33,783 bases of DNA from Fimbriiglobus sp. (GTDB taxonomy: Bacteria > Planctomycetota > Planctomycetia > Gemmatales > Gemmataceae), in the NCBI GenBank assembly GCA_022841795.1, contig JALHQU010000051.1, positions 1-33,783 of the forward strand, in the 5' to 3' direction. A program made the position numbers and the translations under genes. Under the pieces are notes generated by a model. That model ran no database searches, was not told where the DNA came from, and saw nothing but the letters and a program-made list of their open reading frames with translations. The stretch's first letter is position 1; each line of letters opens with the position of its first letter. Of the stretch, positions 14,589 through 23,476 are shown piece by piece.

Positions 14589-14800
14589 AGGCCCGAAGGG
14601 CCGTTCTCCCTCAGCCCAGAGCCAGTGAGCCGCAGGCGAACGTCGCCCTGGGTCACGATCGGCCTGGAACACAAGCCCCGAAGGGGCGCCCTGTCGTAGC
14701 ACGCCCCTTCGGGGCTTGGGACAATGCACATCGGGTTCCCAGGCCTGCGCTCGCTCCGCTCGCTCCGACCTGGGCTGAGGGAGGACGGCCCTCCGGGCCT
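14589..14800. repeat. Large multibranched palindrome, family J
   Basis: Outer arms at 14589-14619 and 14770-14800 (31 bp, two mismatches; CTCCCTCAGCCCAG) enclose an inner perfect 17-bp hairpin at 14672-14688/14702-14718 (CAAGCCCCGAAGGGGCG). An imperfect middle stem also appears (GGCCTGGAAC with GTTCCCAGGCC). It is 212 bp long, between convergent clpS and rluA genes, with no reading frame that looks coding. It may form a branched cruciform or RNA. Confidence 0.8.
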
Positions 14801-14809
14801 ACGAGAAGC

Positions 14810-15523
14810 TCACACCTCCCCCCAATACCCCGGCAGCGGGGCCGTCATCGTCAGCGGCTGCTTCGTGAACGGGTGTTCGACGGTCAGTCCGCGGGCGTGC
14901 AGGGCGATCACCCGGTCGCGGGGCAGCTCGGCCGGCGGGCCGAACGGCCGCGGGGTGGCGTAGGTGGTGTCGCCGAACACCGGGTACCCTCTCCAAGCGC
15001 ACTGCACCCGCAGCTGGTGCATCCGCCCGGTGAGCGGGGCCAACTCCAGCAGCGTCCCGCCGCCGTCCAACCGCTTCAACACCCGATAGCCGAGCGTCGC
15101 CAGCTTCGCCCCCGGTTCCCCCTCGGCGGCTCGCACCGTGCGGGCTTCCTCCGGCAGTTTCCGCACCCAGTCGTCCCAAGTGCCGGCGTCCGGGGTCACG
15201 TCCCCTTCCACCATCGCCCAGTACACCTTGCGGACGCGGCGGTCGGCGAACTGCGCATGCACCCGCTGGGCAGCCTTCGTGTTCCGGGCGAACAGCACCA
15301 CCCCGGACACCGGCCGGTCCAGGCGGTGCGGTACCCCCAGGTACACCCCGGCCGGCTTCTGGTACTTCACCCGGATGAACGACTTCACCGCCGCCTCCAG
15401 GCTGGGCAGCCCCGGCGGGGCTTGCGTCAGCAGCGGGGCCGGCTTGTTCACCACGATCAGGTGGTGGTCCTCGTACAGCACGGCGGCCTGGTCGAGTGAA
15501 GATGGTGGGGTCGGGTCGGTCAT
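14810..15523 (-). CDS. RluA-family pseudouridine synthase
   Basis: This 237-aa enzyme converts uridine to pseudouridine in rRNA or tRNA. The catalytic motif HRLDRPVSG (66-74) has the aspartate nucleophile D69. Other family segments are LVVNKPAPLLTQ (the KPAG-like block), the KVYWAMVEG strand, and LAPLTGRMHQLRVQ followed by WRGYPVFGDTTY. The N-terminal S4 RNA-binding domain of RluC/RluD is absent, so it resembles the shorter TruC/RluA type. The exact target is not predictable. Its 3' end meets the multibranched palindrome that separates it from clpS. Confidence 0.9.
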   Translation of the reverse strand: MTDPTPPSSLDQAAVLYEDHHLIVVNKPAPLLTQAPPGLPSLEAAVKSFIRVKYQKPAGVYLGVPHRLDRPVSGVVLFARNTKAAQRVHAQFADRRVRKVYWAMVEGDVTPDAGTWDDWVRKLPEEARTVRAAEGEPGAKLATLGYRVLKRLDGGGTLLELAPLTGRMHQLRVQCAWRGYPVFGDTTYATPRPFGPPAELPRDRVIALHARGLTVEHPFTKQPLTMTAPLPGYWGEV

Positions 15524-15821
15524 GCGGGGTTGTCGGGTTTGGCAAGTGTCCGATCCGCCGACACCGGGAAACGGAATTCCGACAATCCGCTTGTCCGCGT
15601 GGCGGTTCGGGGGAAGGATTCACTTAGCAGGCCTGTGCCAGTTGTCGTGCCGGCCGCCCACGGTCTGCCGGGTGCGGATTTCCGTCCGCAGCCGGAAAGT
15701 TTGTGGGAGCCAGGAGTTTTGGCGACGGAACGTGGTCTTTTTCCCGTCGTCTTTGCCCGCCCGGTTCGATCTCCTGCACTACGTTTCGCTGACGGTGTGC
15801 GGGACCTCTGGAGGGCGAACG
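15524..15821. other. 298-bp intergenic region, nothing recognised
   Basis: This gap separates the divergent RluA gene and the small membrane protein at 15822. I see no convincing palindrome, ORF or RNA. It has a GGAGG ribosome-binding site near its end. Promoters for both genes must lie here but none is clear by eye. Confidence 0.4.
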
Positions 15822-16148
15822 ATGCTAACCCCGATGGCGGTGATGACCGTACTTGCCACCTCCGCCCTGCTGTGCGGGTTACTGTATGTGCTGACGGTGC
15901 GAACCGCCCCCCAACTGCGGCCGGCGACGGTGTTCCCGTTCGCCCCCGGCTCGTCCGACCCGTCGGCGGACACGCTGGTGGGTGAGGCGAACACCCCGAC
16001 CGTGCTGGCCGACGACGAATGGCAGATGGCCACCCTGAACCGGCTGTGCGACGTGGAAGATCTGCTCGACTCGCTCGAAGCGCACGGCATCGCCGAGCGC
16101 GAAGTGCAGACGATGGGCAACGCCGAGTTCCGCGTCCGCTGGAAGTGA
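15822..16148 (+). CDS. Small membrane-anchored protein of unknown function, 108 aa
   Basis: The ATG at 15822 follows a strong GGAGG site and begins with a single hydrophobic helix (MTVLATSALLCGLLYVLTV, residues 8-26). After it comes a proline-rich stretch (PFAPGSSDPS), then an acidic helical C-terminus (WQMATLNRLCDVEDLLDSLEAHGIAEREVQTMG) that looks like a coiled coil. The alternative longer upstream frame would overlap the divergent RluA gene and has no protein-like composition. No known family was recognised. It is followed immediately by a strong intrinsic terminator, so it is probably a single-gene unit. Confidence 0.8.
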   Translation: MLTPMAVMTVLATSALLCGLLYVLTVRTAPQLRPATVFPFAPGSSDPSADTLVGEANTPTVLADDEWQMATLNRLCDVEDLLDSLEAHGIAEREVQTMGNAEFRVRWK

Positions 16149-16169
16149 GTTCCACCGAATCTCGCCCGA

Positions 16170-16198
16170 CGCCCGTGGCTACCCCCACGGGCGTTTTT
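16170..16198 (+). terminator. Rho-independent terminator
   Basis: Perfect 9-bp arms CGCCCGTGG (16170-16178) and CCACGGGCG (16185-16193) flank a six-base loop and are followed by TTTTT. It lies 20 bp downstream of the stop at 16148. It is the only classical terminator seen, in contrast to the palindrome families, which have no T-tract. Confidence 0.9.
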
Positions 16199-16348
16199 CA
16201 TTTCCGCAAACGCTTCGCCGCCCTCGCTCGTCGGGATGGGTGAACGACCCCGGCCGGAATTCGCGGAATACGCGGCCGGGGTCGGATTCTGTATCAGTGC
16301 CGGTCCTGTCTCCAGTTCCCCGTCTCGACCTCAACTCGGAGGCCCGTC

Positions 16349-18061
16349 ATGGTCGCGCGCCCGTGGTCCCGTCGCGTCGTGTCCTGGCTGTACATCGTCC
16401 CGCTGTTCGCGCTGACGTCCGCCGTCGTCGGCTGCGGGGACACGAAGTCGTCCCCGCAAGCGGCGTCGTCATCGTCGCCCGCACCAGGGTACGCGGAGGA
16501 CAGAGCCCGCAGCTACGACAACGCGAAACGTAGTGGTGGCGCCGACAAACGCGGGATGCCGCCGGCCCCGCCGTTGCCCGGCGGTGGCGGCTTGATGCTC
16601 CGGGCAGGCGATGACTCCCCGCACGACGCCCCGCCGTCGGCCGAGAAGTACGTCGGGTTCGAGGACAACGCTTACCAGTCGGCCCAGGCGAGCCCGATCA
16701 GCACGTTCAGCACGGACGTGAACACCGCCAGCTACAGCAACCTGCGGCGGTTCCTCGCCGAGAACCGGATGCCGCCGAAGGACGCCGTCCGCATCGCCGA
16801 GATGGTGAACTACTTCCCCTACGAATACCCGAACCCGAAGGGCGGCGACCCGGTGGCGTTCACCACCGACCTGGCCCCGTGCCCGTGGCAGCCGAAGCAC
16901 CACCTGGCCCGCATCGGGCTGAAGGCGAAGGTGATCGAGCCGACCGAGATGCCGTCGCGGAACCTGGTGTTCCTGGTGGACGTGTCCGGGTCGATGGACT
17001 CACCGAACAAGCTGCCGCTGGTCCAGCAGTCGCTGCACATGCTGCTGAACCGGCTGACCGACCGGGACGTGGTGAGCATCGTCACCTACGCCGGGGACAC
17101 GTCGGTGCGGCTGCCGGCCACCCGCGGGGACCAGAAGGCGAAGATCGGCCAGGTGATCGACGGGCTGCGGACGGGCGGGGGCACGAACGGCGGCCGCGGC
17201 ATCCAGTTGGCCTACGACCAGGCGCGGAAGAGCTTCGTCGAACACGGGGTGAACCGCGTCGTCCTCTGCACCGACGGCGACTTCAACGTCGGCATCACCG
17301 ACCGGGACGAGCTGAAGAAGCTGATCGAGAAGGAGCGGAACAGCGGGGTGTTCCTGACGGTACTCGGGTACGGGATGGGCAACCTGAAGGATGCCACCCT
17401 GGAGACGCTGGCGAACCACGGGAACGGGCACTACGCGTACATCGACACCGCGGCCGAGGCGCACAAGGTGTTCGTGCAGCAGGGCGGGGCGCTGGCGGTG
17501 GTGGCGAAGGACGTGAAGCTGCAAGTCCACTTCAACCCGACGAAGGTGCAGGCGTACCGGCTGATCGGGTACGAGAACCGGATGCTCAAGACCGAGGACT
17601 TCAAGAACGACGCCAAGGACGCCGGCGACATGGGCAGCGGGCACACCGTCACCGCGTTCTACGAGGTCGTGCCGGCGGGGGTGAAGTTCGACCTGCCGCT
17701 GCACGTCGGCCCGGCGTCGGCCGAGTCGGTGTACACGAAGACCGAGCCGAACGCGGCGGCCAAGAGCGGCGAGTGGCTGACGGTGAAGATGCGGTACAAG
17801 CACCCGGCCGACGCCAAAGCCCTGGAGGTGGCCGCCGCGATGCCGGCCGACGCGCTCGGCAAGGCGGTGACCGCCGATTTCCGGTTCGCCGCGGCGGTGG
17901 CCGAGTTCGGGCTGCTGCTGCGGGAGTCGCCGCACAAGGGCGAGGCGAACTACGACCGCGTGCTGAAGGAGGCGACCGCCACCGTCGGCGACGACCCGCA
18001 CAAGCACCGCACCGAGTTCGTCGAGCTGGTGAAGCTGGCGCAGAAAGCGGGCGTCCGTTAG
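16349..18061 (+). CDS. YfbK-type VWA-domain lipoprotein
   Basis: This 570-aa protein is close in length to E. coli YfbK. Residues 1-29 form a lipoprotein signal with a plausible lipobox ending at C29 (AVVGC), so it is likely anchored to a membrane facing the periplasm. The conserved N-terminal block (STFSTDVNTASYSNLRRFL, about 119-136) is diagnostic of the family. The VWA domain begins near residue 205 with the MIDAS motif D211-V-S-G-S215 (FLVDVSGSMD) and continues through TDGDFNVGITD. A C-terminal DUF3520-like region follows. The start is supported by GGAGG. The TAG stop lies inside palindrome family C. Metal-dependent protein interaction is the expected function; the partner is unknown. Confidence 0.9.
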   Translation: MVARPWSRRVVSWLYIVPLFALTSAVVGCGDTKSSPQAASSSSPAPGYAEDRARSYDNAKRSGGADKRGMPPAPPLPGGGGLMLRAGDDSPHDAPPSAEKYVGFEDNAYQSAQASPISTFSTDVNTASYSNLRRFLAENRMPPKDAVRIAEMVNYFPYEYPNPKGGDPVAFTTDLAPCPWQPKHHLARIGLKAKVIEPTEMPSRNLVFLVDVSGSMDSPNKLPLVQQSLHMLLNRLTDRDVVSIVTYAGDTSVRLPATRGDQKAKIGQVIDGLRTGGGTNGGRGIQLAYDQARKSFVEHGVNRVVLCTDGDFNVGITDRDELKKLIEKERNSGVFLTVLGYGMGNLKDATLETLANHGNGHYAYIDTAAEAHKVFVQQGGALAVVAKDVKLQVHFNPTKVQAYRLIGYENRMLKTEDFKNDAKDAGDMGSGHTVTAFYEVVPAGVKFDLPLHVGPASAESVYTKTEPNAAAKSGEWLTVKMRYKHPADAKALEVAAAMPADALGKAVTADFRFAAAVAEFGLLLRESPHKGEANYDRVLKEATATVGDDPHKHRTEFVELVKLAQKAGVR

Positions 18062-18117
18062 CCCGACGCGCGAGCGAGGGGCAGGTGGCGTGGCCCTCGC
18101 TCGCGCGTCGGGCTAAC
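18057..18117. repeat. Palindrome family C, copy 2 (24-bp perfect arms)
   Basis: Arms 18057-18080 and 18094-18117 are exact complements (GTTAGCCCGACGCGCGAGCG...). It joins convergent genes and supplies both stop codons: TAG of the VWA gene (18059-18061) in the left arm, and TAG of the ROK gene (18113-18115, minus strand) in the right arm. Confidence 0.92.
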
Positions 18118-19057
18118 AGAACTTACGGCGGGTGAGCGCGAGCGCGCCGTGGACGACCACCTCCTCGCCGAGCGCGGCCGGCACGATGTCGGTCAGCCCG
18201 GCGAGGGCCTGCATCCCCCGCTCGGCGACGTACCGGCGGATCGGCTCGAAGAACAGTTCGTCGCCGATGAGCGACACCCCGCCGCCGATGATCACCCGCC
18301 GCGGGCAGAGCAGCTTGATGACGGTGCAGATGTTCTCGGCGAGGGCGTTCGTGGCGTCGGCGAGAATGCTAGAGGCGATCGGGTCACCACGTCGAGCGAC
18401 ATCCACGACCGTGTGCCCCGTTATCGTGTCGTACTGTGACAACTCGGTTCGCTGTGAGTCGTCCCACACGGCCGCATTTCTTGCTCGATCCGCGATGCCG
18501 GTTCCCGACGAAAAGAATTCCAGAATCTGCGGCCCCTCGGCGCCCATGTACTTGAACCACGGCCGCACGTGTCCGATCTCGGCGGCGCCGCGGCCGACCC
18601 CGCGGTAGATTTCGCCGTTGATAATCAGTCCGCCACCGACACCCGTGCCGACCGTGATGTAGAAGATCGGACTCAACCCCTGTCCGGCCCCGTGCAGCGC
18701 TTCGGCCAGCCCGGCCACGTCGGCGTCGTTGCAGATGACCGTCGGCAGGCCGAGCAGTTCGGTCAGCCACGCGGCGAGCGGGAAGCCGTCCCAGCCGGCG
18801 ATGTGGTGCGACTTGACGACGGACTGGGTGGCGTCGTCGGTCGGCCCGCCGAACCCGACACCGATGCCGCGGAGGGCGGACTGGTCCAACCCGGCGGACG
18901 CCAGCAGCTCCGGCACCGCGGCCAAGATCTGCCGGCGGATGCCCTCGCCCCCGGCGAGGGCATCCACCTTCCCGCGCCACAGTTTGATAATGTGCCCGTC
19001 GCCGCGGCCGATGCCGAGTTGCAGTTTCGTCCCGCCGATTTCGATGCCCAAGTACAT
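18113..19057 (-). CDS. ROK-family sugar kinase or regulator
   Basis: This 314-aa protein starts at 19057, giving the canonical ATP-binding opening MYLGIEIGGTKLQLGI. The catalytic aspartate is D111 in VICNDADVAGLAEAL, and the phosphate-binding TVGTGVGGGLIINGEIYRG block and EIGH (H163) are present. The expected zinc motif (CxCGxxGCxE) just after is replaced by PWFKYMGAEGPQILEFFSSG with no cysteines. Bases 18361-18540 (residues about 173-232, the same region) are visibly less GC-rich (about 55-60%) than the rest. The substrate, glucose or another hexose, is not determined. The stop lies in palindrome family C and the start is 3 bp from family G. Confidence 0.85.
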   Translation of the reverse strand: MYLGIEIGGTKLQLGIGRGDGHIIKLWRGKVDALAGGEGIRRQILAAVPELLASAGLDQSALRGIGVGFGGPTDDATQSVVKSHHIAGWDGFPLAAWLTELLGLPTVICNDADVAGLAEALHGAGQGLSPIFYITVGTGVGGGLIINGEIYRGVGRGAAEIGHVRPWFKYMGAEGPQILEFFSSGTGIADRARNAAVWDDSQRTELSQYDTITGHTVVDVARRGDPIASSILADATNALAENICTVIKLLCPRRVIIGGGVSLIGDELFFEPIRRYVAERGMQALAGLTDIVPAALGEEVVVHGALALTRRKFC

Positions 19058-19060
19058 GAC

Positions 19061-19140
19061 GACTAACCACGGAGGCACAGGGACACAGAGAAGACGGATT
19101 TCTTTGTATCCTCTGTGTCCCTGTGCCTCTGTGGTTAGTC
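19061..19140. repeat. Palindrome family G (30-bp arms)
   Basis: Arms 19061-19090 and 19111-19140 match except at one base (GACTAACCACGGAGGCACAG...). The loop is 20 bases and AT-richer. The left arm begins 3 bp from the ROK start codon, leaving no room for a conventional Shine-Dalgarno. A degenerate related sequence (CCACAGAGTCACAGAAGGCA) is at 23435-23454. Confidence 0.9.
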
Positions 19141-19147
19141 CCCGACT

Positions 19148-21793
19148 TTAGTCATCCTTCTTCGGCTTGACGTTCACGAAGAACGCCGCCCGCACCGGGG
19201 CGGGCATCGGGCTGTCCGCCCCCTTCACGCTCTTCCAGATGATCTCGTTGAAGATCAGGTCGTCCGCCTGGTCCTCCTTCGCCAGGTCCAACTTCTCGCT
19301 CTTCGCCGCCCCCCACGCCCCCGGCTTGTTCGTCTCGGTCAGGTCGATGCGGGCCTTCTCCGCCGTGTACGGCGTCAGGTCCGGCTTGGCGGTGAAGCTG
19401 TGGAACATCGGCCGGGCGGCGGCGTCGAACTGGCTCATCGGCTTCAGCCCGAGGATCAGCTCCATCGTCCGCAACATGCTGCTGGTGCTGTACAGGGTGC
19501 TGTCCACATGGTTCCGCTTGGTGTACGGGCTGATGACCAGGGCCACCACGCGGTGGGCGTCCACGTGGTCCGGGCCGTTCTGCGCGTCGTCCTCGATGAC
19601 GAACACGGCCGTGTCCTTCCAGAACTTGCTGTTGCTGAGTGCCTCGATCACCATGCCCAGGGCCAGGTCGTTATCCGCCACCTGCGCCCGTGGGGTGGGC
19701 TTGCCAACGCGGGTGCCGCTGGTGTGGTCGTTCGGGATCCGCACGATCTGGAGCCGCGGCATCTCGCCTTCCTTTTCGAACCGTTTCAACTCGCTGATGA
19801 ACCGCTCGGCCCGCTTCACGTCGGTGTAGTCCAGGTCGTACCCGCGGAAGTCCGGGTCGAAGTGGCCTTCGAGCGCCTTCACCGTCGCCTTGCCCGGCTC
19901 GAACGTGCCGTCCTTCTTCTTCGCCCCGTTCTCGATCCACTCGCCGTAGCTGCGGTAGCTCACCTTCGCCTCGGCGGCGCGGTCCCACAGGTACCCGCCG
20001 GCCGGCCGGGCGGCCTCGTCCACCGCCCCCTCCGCAGGGTAGCCGAACGTCTTCTTCGGGCTGCCGCGGTAGCTGAGCGGCCACAGCTTCTCGACGAAGT
20101 CGGTGGCGTAGGCGCCCATGCTCCACTCGTGCCCGTCGGCGCTCACCTCGCCGTCCACATAGATGTTGTCCAGCAGCACGAACTGGTCCGCCAGCTTGTG
20201 GTGGTTCGGGGTGATCTCTTCCCCGAACAGGCACAGCGACGGCTCGCCGTTCCCCTTCGGGTTCGTCTTGCGGGCGGCCAGGTCGCCGAACACCTGGTCG
20301 TAGGTGCGGTTCTCCTTCACGATGTAGATGACGTGCTTGATGGGCGACGGGTCGCCCACCTTCTGCGGGATCGGGTTGTCCTTCTCCACCGCCTCGGCCC
20401 GCACCGCCGCCTGATCCTGGAGGGGAGAGCAGGCGTAGGCCGTCTTCGACAGCTTCGCCATCTCGTCCGGCGACGGCACCGGGATGGCGGTGAGCGTGCC
20501 CTGGAACAGCCCGCCGATGTACTCACCCAGGTTGCGGGCGGCCGGCTGCACCGGGTTCGGCCCGCTCGGGTTGGCCTTGCTCACGCTCCCCTTGCCGTTG
20601 GAGATGTAGATCGTCTTGTCCAGCTTGTTGAACCGCACGCTGGTCGGGTACCAGCCGACCGGGATGAACCCGAGCGACTTGGCGTTCTTCGGCTCGGACA
20701 CGTTGAACACGGCCACGTTGTTCGCGTCGGCGTTCGCCACGAACAGCATCTCGCCGTCCGGGGTGAGGCTCAGGCTGTTCGGCGTGTTCCCGCTCGGCGC
20801 CTTCGGGTACAGGGCGGCGTTGATCGTCTGCACCGTGTTGCCCGTGGCCGGGTCGAGTACCGTCACCACCGTGCTGTTGCTGCACGCCACGTACAGCACC
20901 TTCCCTTTCGGGTCGAACGCCATCTCCGTCGGGTGCCCGGCCGTCTGCCACACCGCCGCCAGTTTGTTCGCCTCCAGGTCGATGACCGCCACCGCTGCTT
21001 TCGCCCACAGGCTCACGAACAGCCGCTTGCCGCCCGGCTCCACGACCGCCGTGTACGGGTACGAGTTGTTCGGCGCGGGCTTCACGCCGTCGTCGTCGGC
21101 CGGCGGCTTCGGCTCGTCCTTCTTCGGCGGCTCCTTGCGGCCGTCAGGCGGGCTGGGCGGGTCGCCCTGCGGGGCGGCCGGCTTCGGGTCCACCCCGGCG
21201 TTCAGCTTGATCACCACCTTGTTGTCCGGGTTGTCGAGCGGCACGCGGATCACCGCGTCGGCCCACAGCCCGCAGGCGAACAGGTCCTTCCCGGCCGGGT
21301 CGAGGGTGATCCCGCTCGGCACCGTCCGCTTGCTGCCGGGCATACCGGACACGTCGATCTTGCGGTGGTTGTGCAGCAGCCCCTTGTCGAAGTCCCAGAC
21401 GTGGATCAGGTCGAACTCGCCGCCGCTGGCGTACACCTGCTTGCCGTCCGGGGAGAACGCCAGCCCGTAGAACGCCTGATCGACCGGCACCCGGCAGACG
21501 ATCTTCCGCCTGGCCGCGTTCAGGTCGAGGACGTGGACCTCGTGCTCCTTAAACCCGCAGTGCAGCACCGCGGCGTACTGCCCGGTCGGGTGCAACTGTA
21601 CGTTCACCGGCAGGTCGCCGACCGCGATCGACTGACCGGCCGGGTTCAGCTTCCACTGGTTCGGCAACTGCACGAACCCGTCGGCTTGCAGGCCGGGCAG
21701 CACCCGCTTGGGCGGCTTCGGGTCGTCGGCCCGGGTGGGAATGACGACGAGGGTAGCAACGAGGAGCGGGATGGCCGGGAGGTAGCGGGTCAT
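19148..21793 (-). CDS. Secreted beta-propeller/phosphoesterase fusion protein
   Basis: This 881-aa exported protein has a signal peptide in the first 22 residues (MTRYLPAIPLLVATLVVIPTRA). Residues about 40-430 form a YncE-like beta-propeller with repeating blades (LAFSPDGKQVYASG, FDPKGKVLYVACS, LTPDGEMLFVANADANNVAVF). A Pro/Lys-rich, low-complexity insert (about 205-240) interrupts it. From about 480 on is a phosphoesterase-family domain opening with the motif IVKENRTYDQVFGD and continuing VIEDDAQNGPDHVDAHR, as in phospholipase C/acid-phosphatase-type enzymes. This fusion is common in Planctomycetes. It probably hydrolyses phosphate esters outside the cytoplasm; the substrate is unknown. It is divergent from a sulfatase. 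Confidence 0.88.
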   Translation of the reverse strand: MTRYLPAIPLLVATLVVIPTRADDPKPPKRVLPGLQADGFVQLPNQWKLNPAGQSIAVGDLPVNVQLHPTGQYAAVLHCGFKEHEVHVLDLNAARRKIVCRVPVDQAFYGLAFSPDGKQVYASGGEFDLIHVWDFDKGLLHNHRKIDVSGMPGSKRTVPSGITLDPAGKDLFACGLWADAVIRVPLDNPDNKVVIKLNAGVDPKPAAPQGDPPSPPDGRKEPPKKDEPKPPADDDGVKPAPNNSYPYTAVVEPGGKRLFVSLWAKAAVAVIDLEANKLAAVWQTAGHPTEMAFDPKGKVLYVACSNSTVVTVLDPATGNTVQTINAALYPKAPSGNTPNSLSLTPDGEMLFVANADANNVAVFNVSEPKNAKSLGFIPVGWYPTSVRFNKLDKTIYISNGKGSVSKANPSGPNPVQPAARNLGEYIGGLFQGTLTAIPVPSPDEMAKLSKTAYACSPLQDQAAVRAEAVEKDNPIPQKVGDPSPIKHVIYIVKENRTYDQVFGDLAARKTNPKGNGEPSLCLFGEEITPNHHKLADQFVLLDNIYVDGEVSADGHEWSMGAYATDFVEKLWPLSYRGSPKKTFGYPAEGAVDEAARPAGGYLWDRAAEAKVSYRSYGEWIENGAKKKDGTFEPGKATVKALEGHFDPDFRGYDLDYTDVKRAERFISELKRFEKEGEMPRLQIVRIPNDHTSGTRVGKPTPRAQVADNDLALGMVIEALSNSKFWKDTAVFVIEDDAQNGPDHVDAHRVVALVISPYTKRNHVDSTLYSTSSMLRTMELILGLKPMSQFDAAARPMFHSFTAKPDLTPYTAEKARIDLTETNKPGAWGAAKSEKLDLAKEDQADDLIFNEIIWKSVKGADSPMPAPVRAAFFVNVKPKKDD

Positions 21794-21812
21794 GAGGAAC
21801 CTCGGGGATTAC

Positions 21813-21866
21813 TCTTCGCCGCGGCCAGCGGGAGCGCGAACCCGCTCCCGCTGGCCGCGGCGAAGA
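21813..21866. repeat. Palindrome family F, copy 1 (24-bp perfect arms)
   Basis: Arms 21813-21836 and 21843-21866 are exact complements (TCTTCGCCGCGGCCAGCGGG...). It lies in the divergent gap between the phosphoesterase and sulfatase genes, so it is not a terminator. A broken half-copy is at 33702-33737. Confidence 0.9.
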
Positions 21867-21935
21867 ACATGGCCGTATTATGTCCGGGACGGCTGACCCC
21901 GCCAGTGAAGAGTTCGCGAAGCCTGGAGGTGCCGG

Positions 21936-23414
21936 ATGCGGGCCGTATTGCTCATCGCGCTGCTCGGAGGTTCCGCCGTCACCGCCGCCGAGCCGAAGCC
22001 GCCGAACGTGCTGTGGATCTGCGCCGACGACCTGGCGGCGTACCCGCTCGGCTGTTACGGGAACAAACTCGCTCGCACCCCGAACATCGACGCGCTGGCG
22101 AAGTCCGGCGTGCGGTTCGACCGGGCGTACTGCACCTCGCCGGTGTGTACCGCCTCGCGGCAGTCGTTCCTCACCGGCCGGTACCCGCGGTCGCTCGGGG
22201 TGACGCAACTCAAGACGGTACTGCCCGACGGCACCCCGACGCTGGCGACCATGCTGAAAGCTGCCGGGTACGACACCGCGTCCGTCGGCAAGATGCACTT
22301 CAACAGCCAGTTGAAGCACGGGTTCGATGTGCGGATCGACGCCCCGGACCACCGCAAGGCACTGGCCGCCCGCAGGCCGCAACCGCTGCCGGCCGGCGAG
22401 GTGCAGCCGAAGTGGCAGCCGTTCAAGGATCACGCCCGGACGTGGCTGAACTCGGCGGCGTTGCCGTTCGGGGCGACCGACGCCGACATGCCCGGCACGT
22501 TCTACGCGACGAAAGCAGCCGAGTACCTGGCGGCGAAGCGGGAGAAGCCGTTCTTCCTGATGGTCAGCTTCTACGAGCCGCACTCGCCGTTCCACTTCCC
22601 GGTCGAGTTCCGCAGTAAGTTCGACCCGAAGGAGTTCGCCGTGCCGAAGGTGTCGGCCGAGGACGACTGGCACATCCCGGCCATCTTCCGCGACCTGACC
22701 GACGCCGAGAAGCGGGGCATCACCGCGGCATACTTCACGTCGGTGGAGTATCTCGACCGGAATATCGGCACGGTGCTCAAGGCGCTGAAAGAGGCGAAGC
22801 GGGAGGAGGACACGCTGGTCGTCCTCACCGGCGACCACGGGTACATGCTCGGCCACCACGGGCGGTTCGAGAAGCACTGCTGCTACGAACCCGCCGTCCG
22901 CGCCCCGCTCATCTTCCGCGTCCCCGGACTCACGAAACCGGGCACGCACTCCGCGTCGCTCGCCACGTTCGTGGACGTCGTGCCGACCATCCTCACCCTG
23001 TGCGAACAGAAGGTGCCGGACTCCGTTCAAGGAAAGGACATGACCGCGCTGCTGGCCGGGGTGACGGACCACCGGGATTACGTGTTCCTCGAATACTCGG
23101 AGAACGAGGAAGCGGCGGTGGTGACGACCGAGTGGAAGCTGATCTACACCACCGGCAGGCGGAAGCGCGAGGACGGGTACGAGACCGGCAAACCGCTGCC
23201 CGGCCGGGTGGTGCAACTGTTCGACCTGAAGAACGACCCGGACGAGACGACCAACCTGGCGGCGAAGCCGGAACACGCGAAGCGGGTGGAGAAACTGACC
23301 GCCACCCTCGCCGGCCACCTGACGAACACCGCCCGCGAGCCGAAGCTGATTCCAAAGACCGATGACGTCCACGCCCGGCTGGAACACCTGTTGCAACCGC
23401 GGGATGTGAAGTGA
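21936..23414 (+). CDS. Secreted sulfatase, iduronate-2-sulfatase-like
   Basis: This 492-aa enzyme of the alkaline-phosphatase superfamily hydrolyses sulfate esters. The signal peptide is residues 1-18. Metal-binding aspartates are D31 and D32 (WICADDLAAY). The modification motif C71-T-A-S-R75 in VCTASRQSFLTGRYP predicts formylglycine conversion of C71, so an FGE enzyme is needed (not in the window). The late GDHGYMLGHHGRFEKHCCYEPAVRAPLIFRVPG block gives further ligands and is most like iduronate-2-sulfatase/choline-sulfatase relatives. GGAGG supports the start. Planctomycetes use such enzymes on sulfated algal or animal polysaccharides. It has no clear operon partner. Confidence 0.9.
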   Translation: MRAVLLIALLGGSAVTAAEPKPPNVLWICADDLAAYPLGCYGNKLARTPNIDALAKSGVRFDRAYCTSPVCTASRQSFLTGRYPRSLGVTQLKTVLPDGTPTLATMLKAAGYDTASVGKMHFNSQLKHGFDVRIDAPDHRKALAARRPQPLPAGEVQPKWQPFKDHARTWLNSAALPFGATDADMPGTFYATKAAEYLAAKREKPFFLMVSFYEPHSPFHFPVEFRSKFDPKEFAVPKVSAEDDWHIPAIFRDLTDAEKRGITAAYFTSVEYLDRNIGTVLKALKEAKREEDTLVVLTGDHGYMLGHHGRFEKHCCYEPAVRAPLIFRVPGLTKPGTHSASLATFVDVVPTILTLCEQKVPDSVQGKDMTALLAGVTDHRDYVFLEYSENEEAAVVTTEWKLIYTTGRRKREDGYETGKPLPGRVVQLFDLKNDPDETTNLAAKPEHAKRVEKLTATLAGHLTNTAREPKLIPKTDDVHARLEHLLQPRDVK

Positions 23415-23476
23415 TGAATACAGAACAGAGTTCCCCACAGAGTCACAGAAGGCACAGAGCCGTACAGAGAAGCAGG

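Noticed and set aside
19400-22618. A 1072-codon open frame on the plus strand opposite the phosphoesterase gene, continuing into the sulfatase gene
   Set aside because: Its predicted protein is rich in Arg, His, Pro and Val in the way of a GC-rich antisense shadow, and it overlaps two genes with clear domains.
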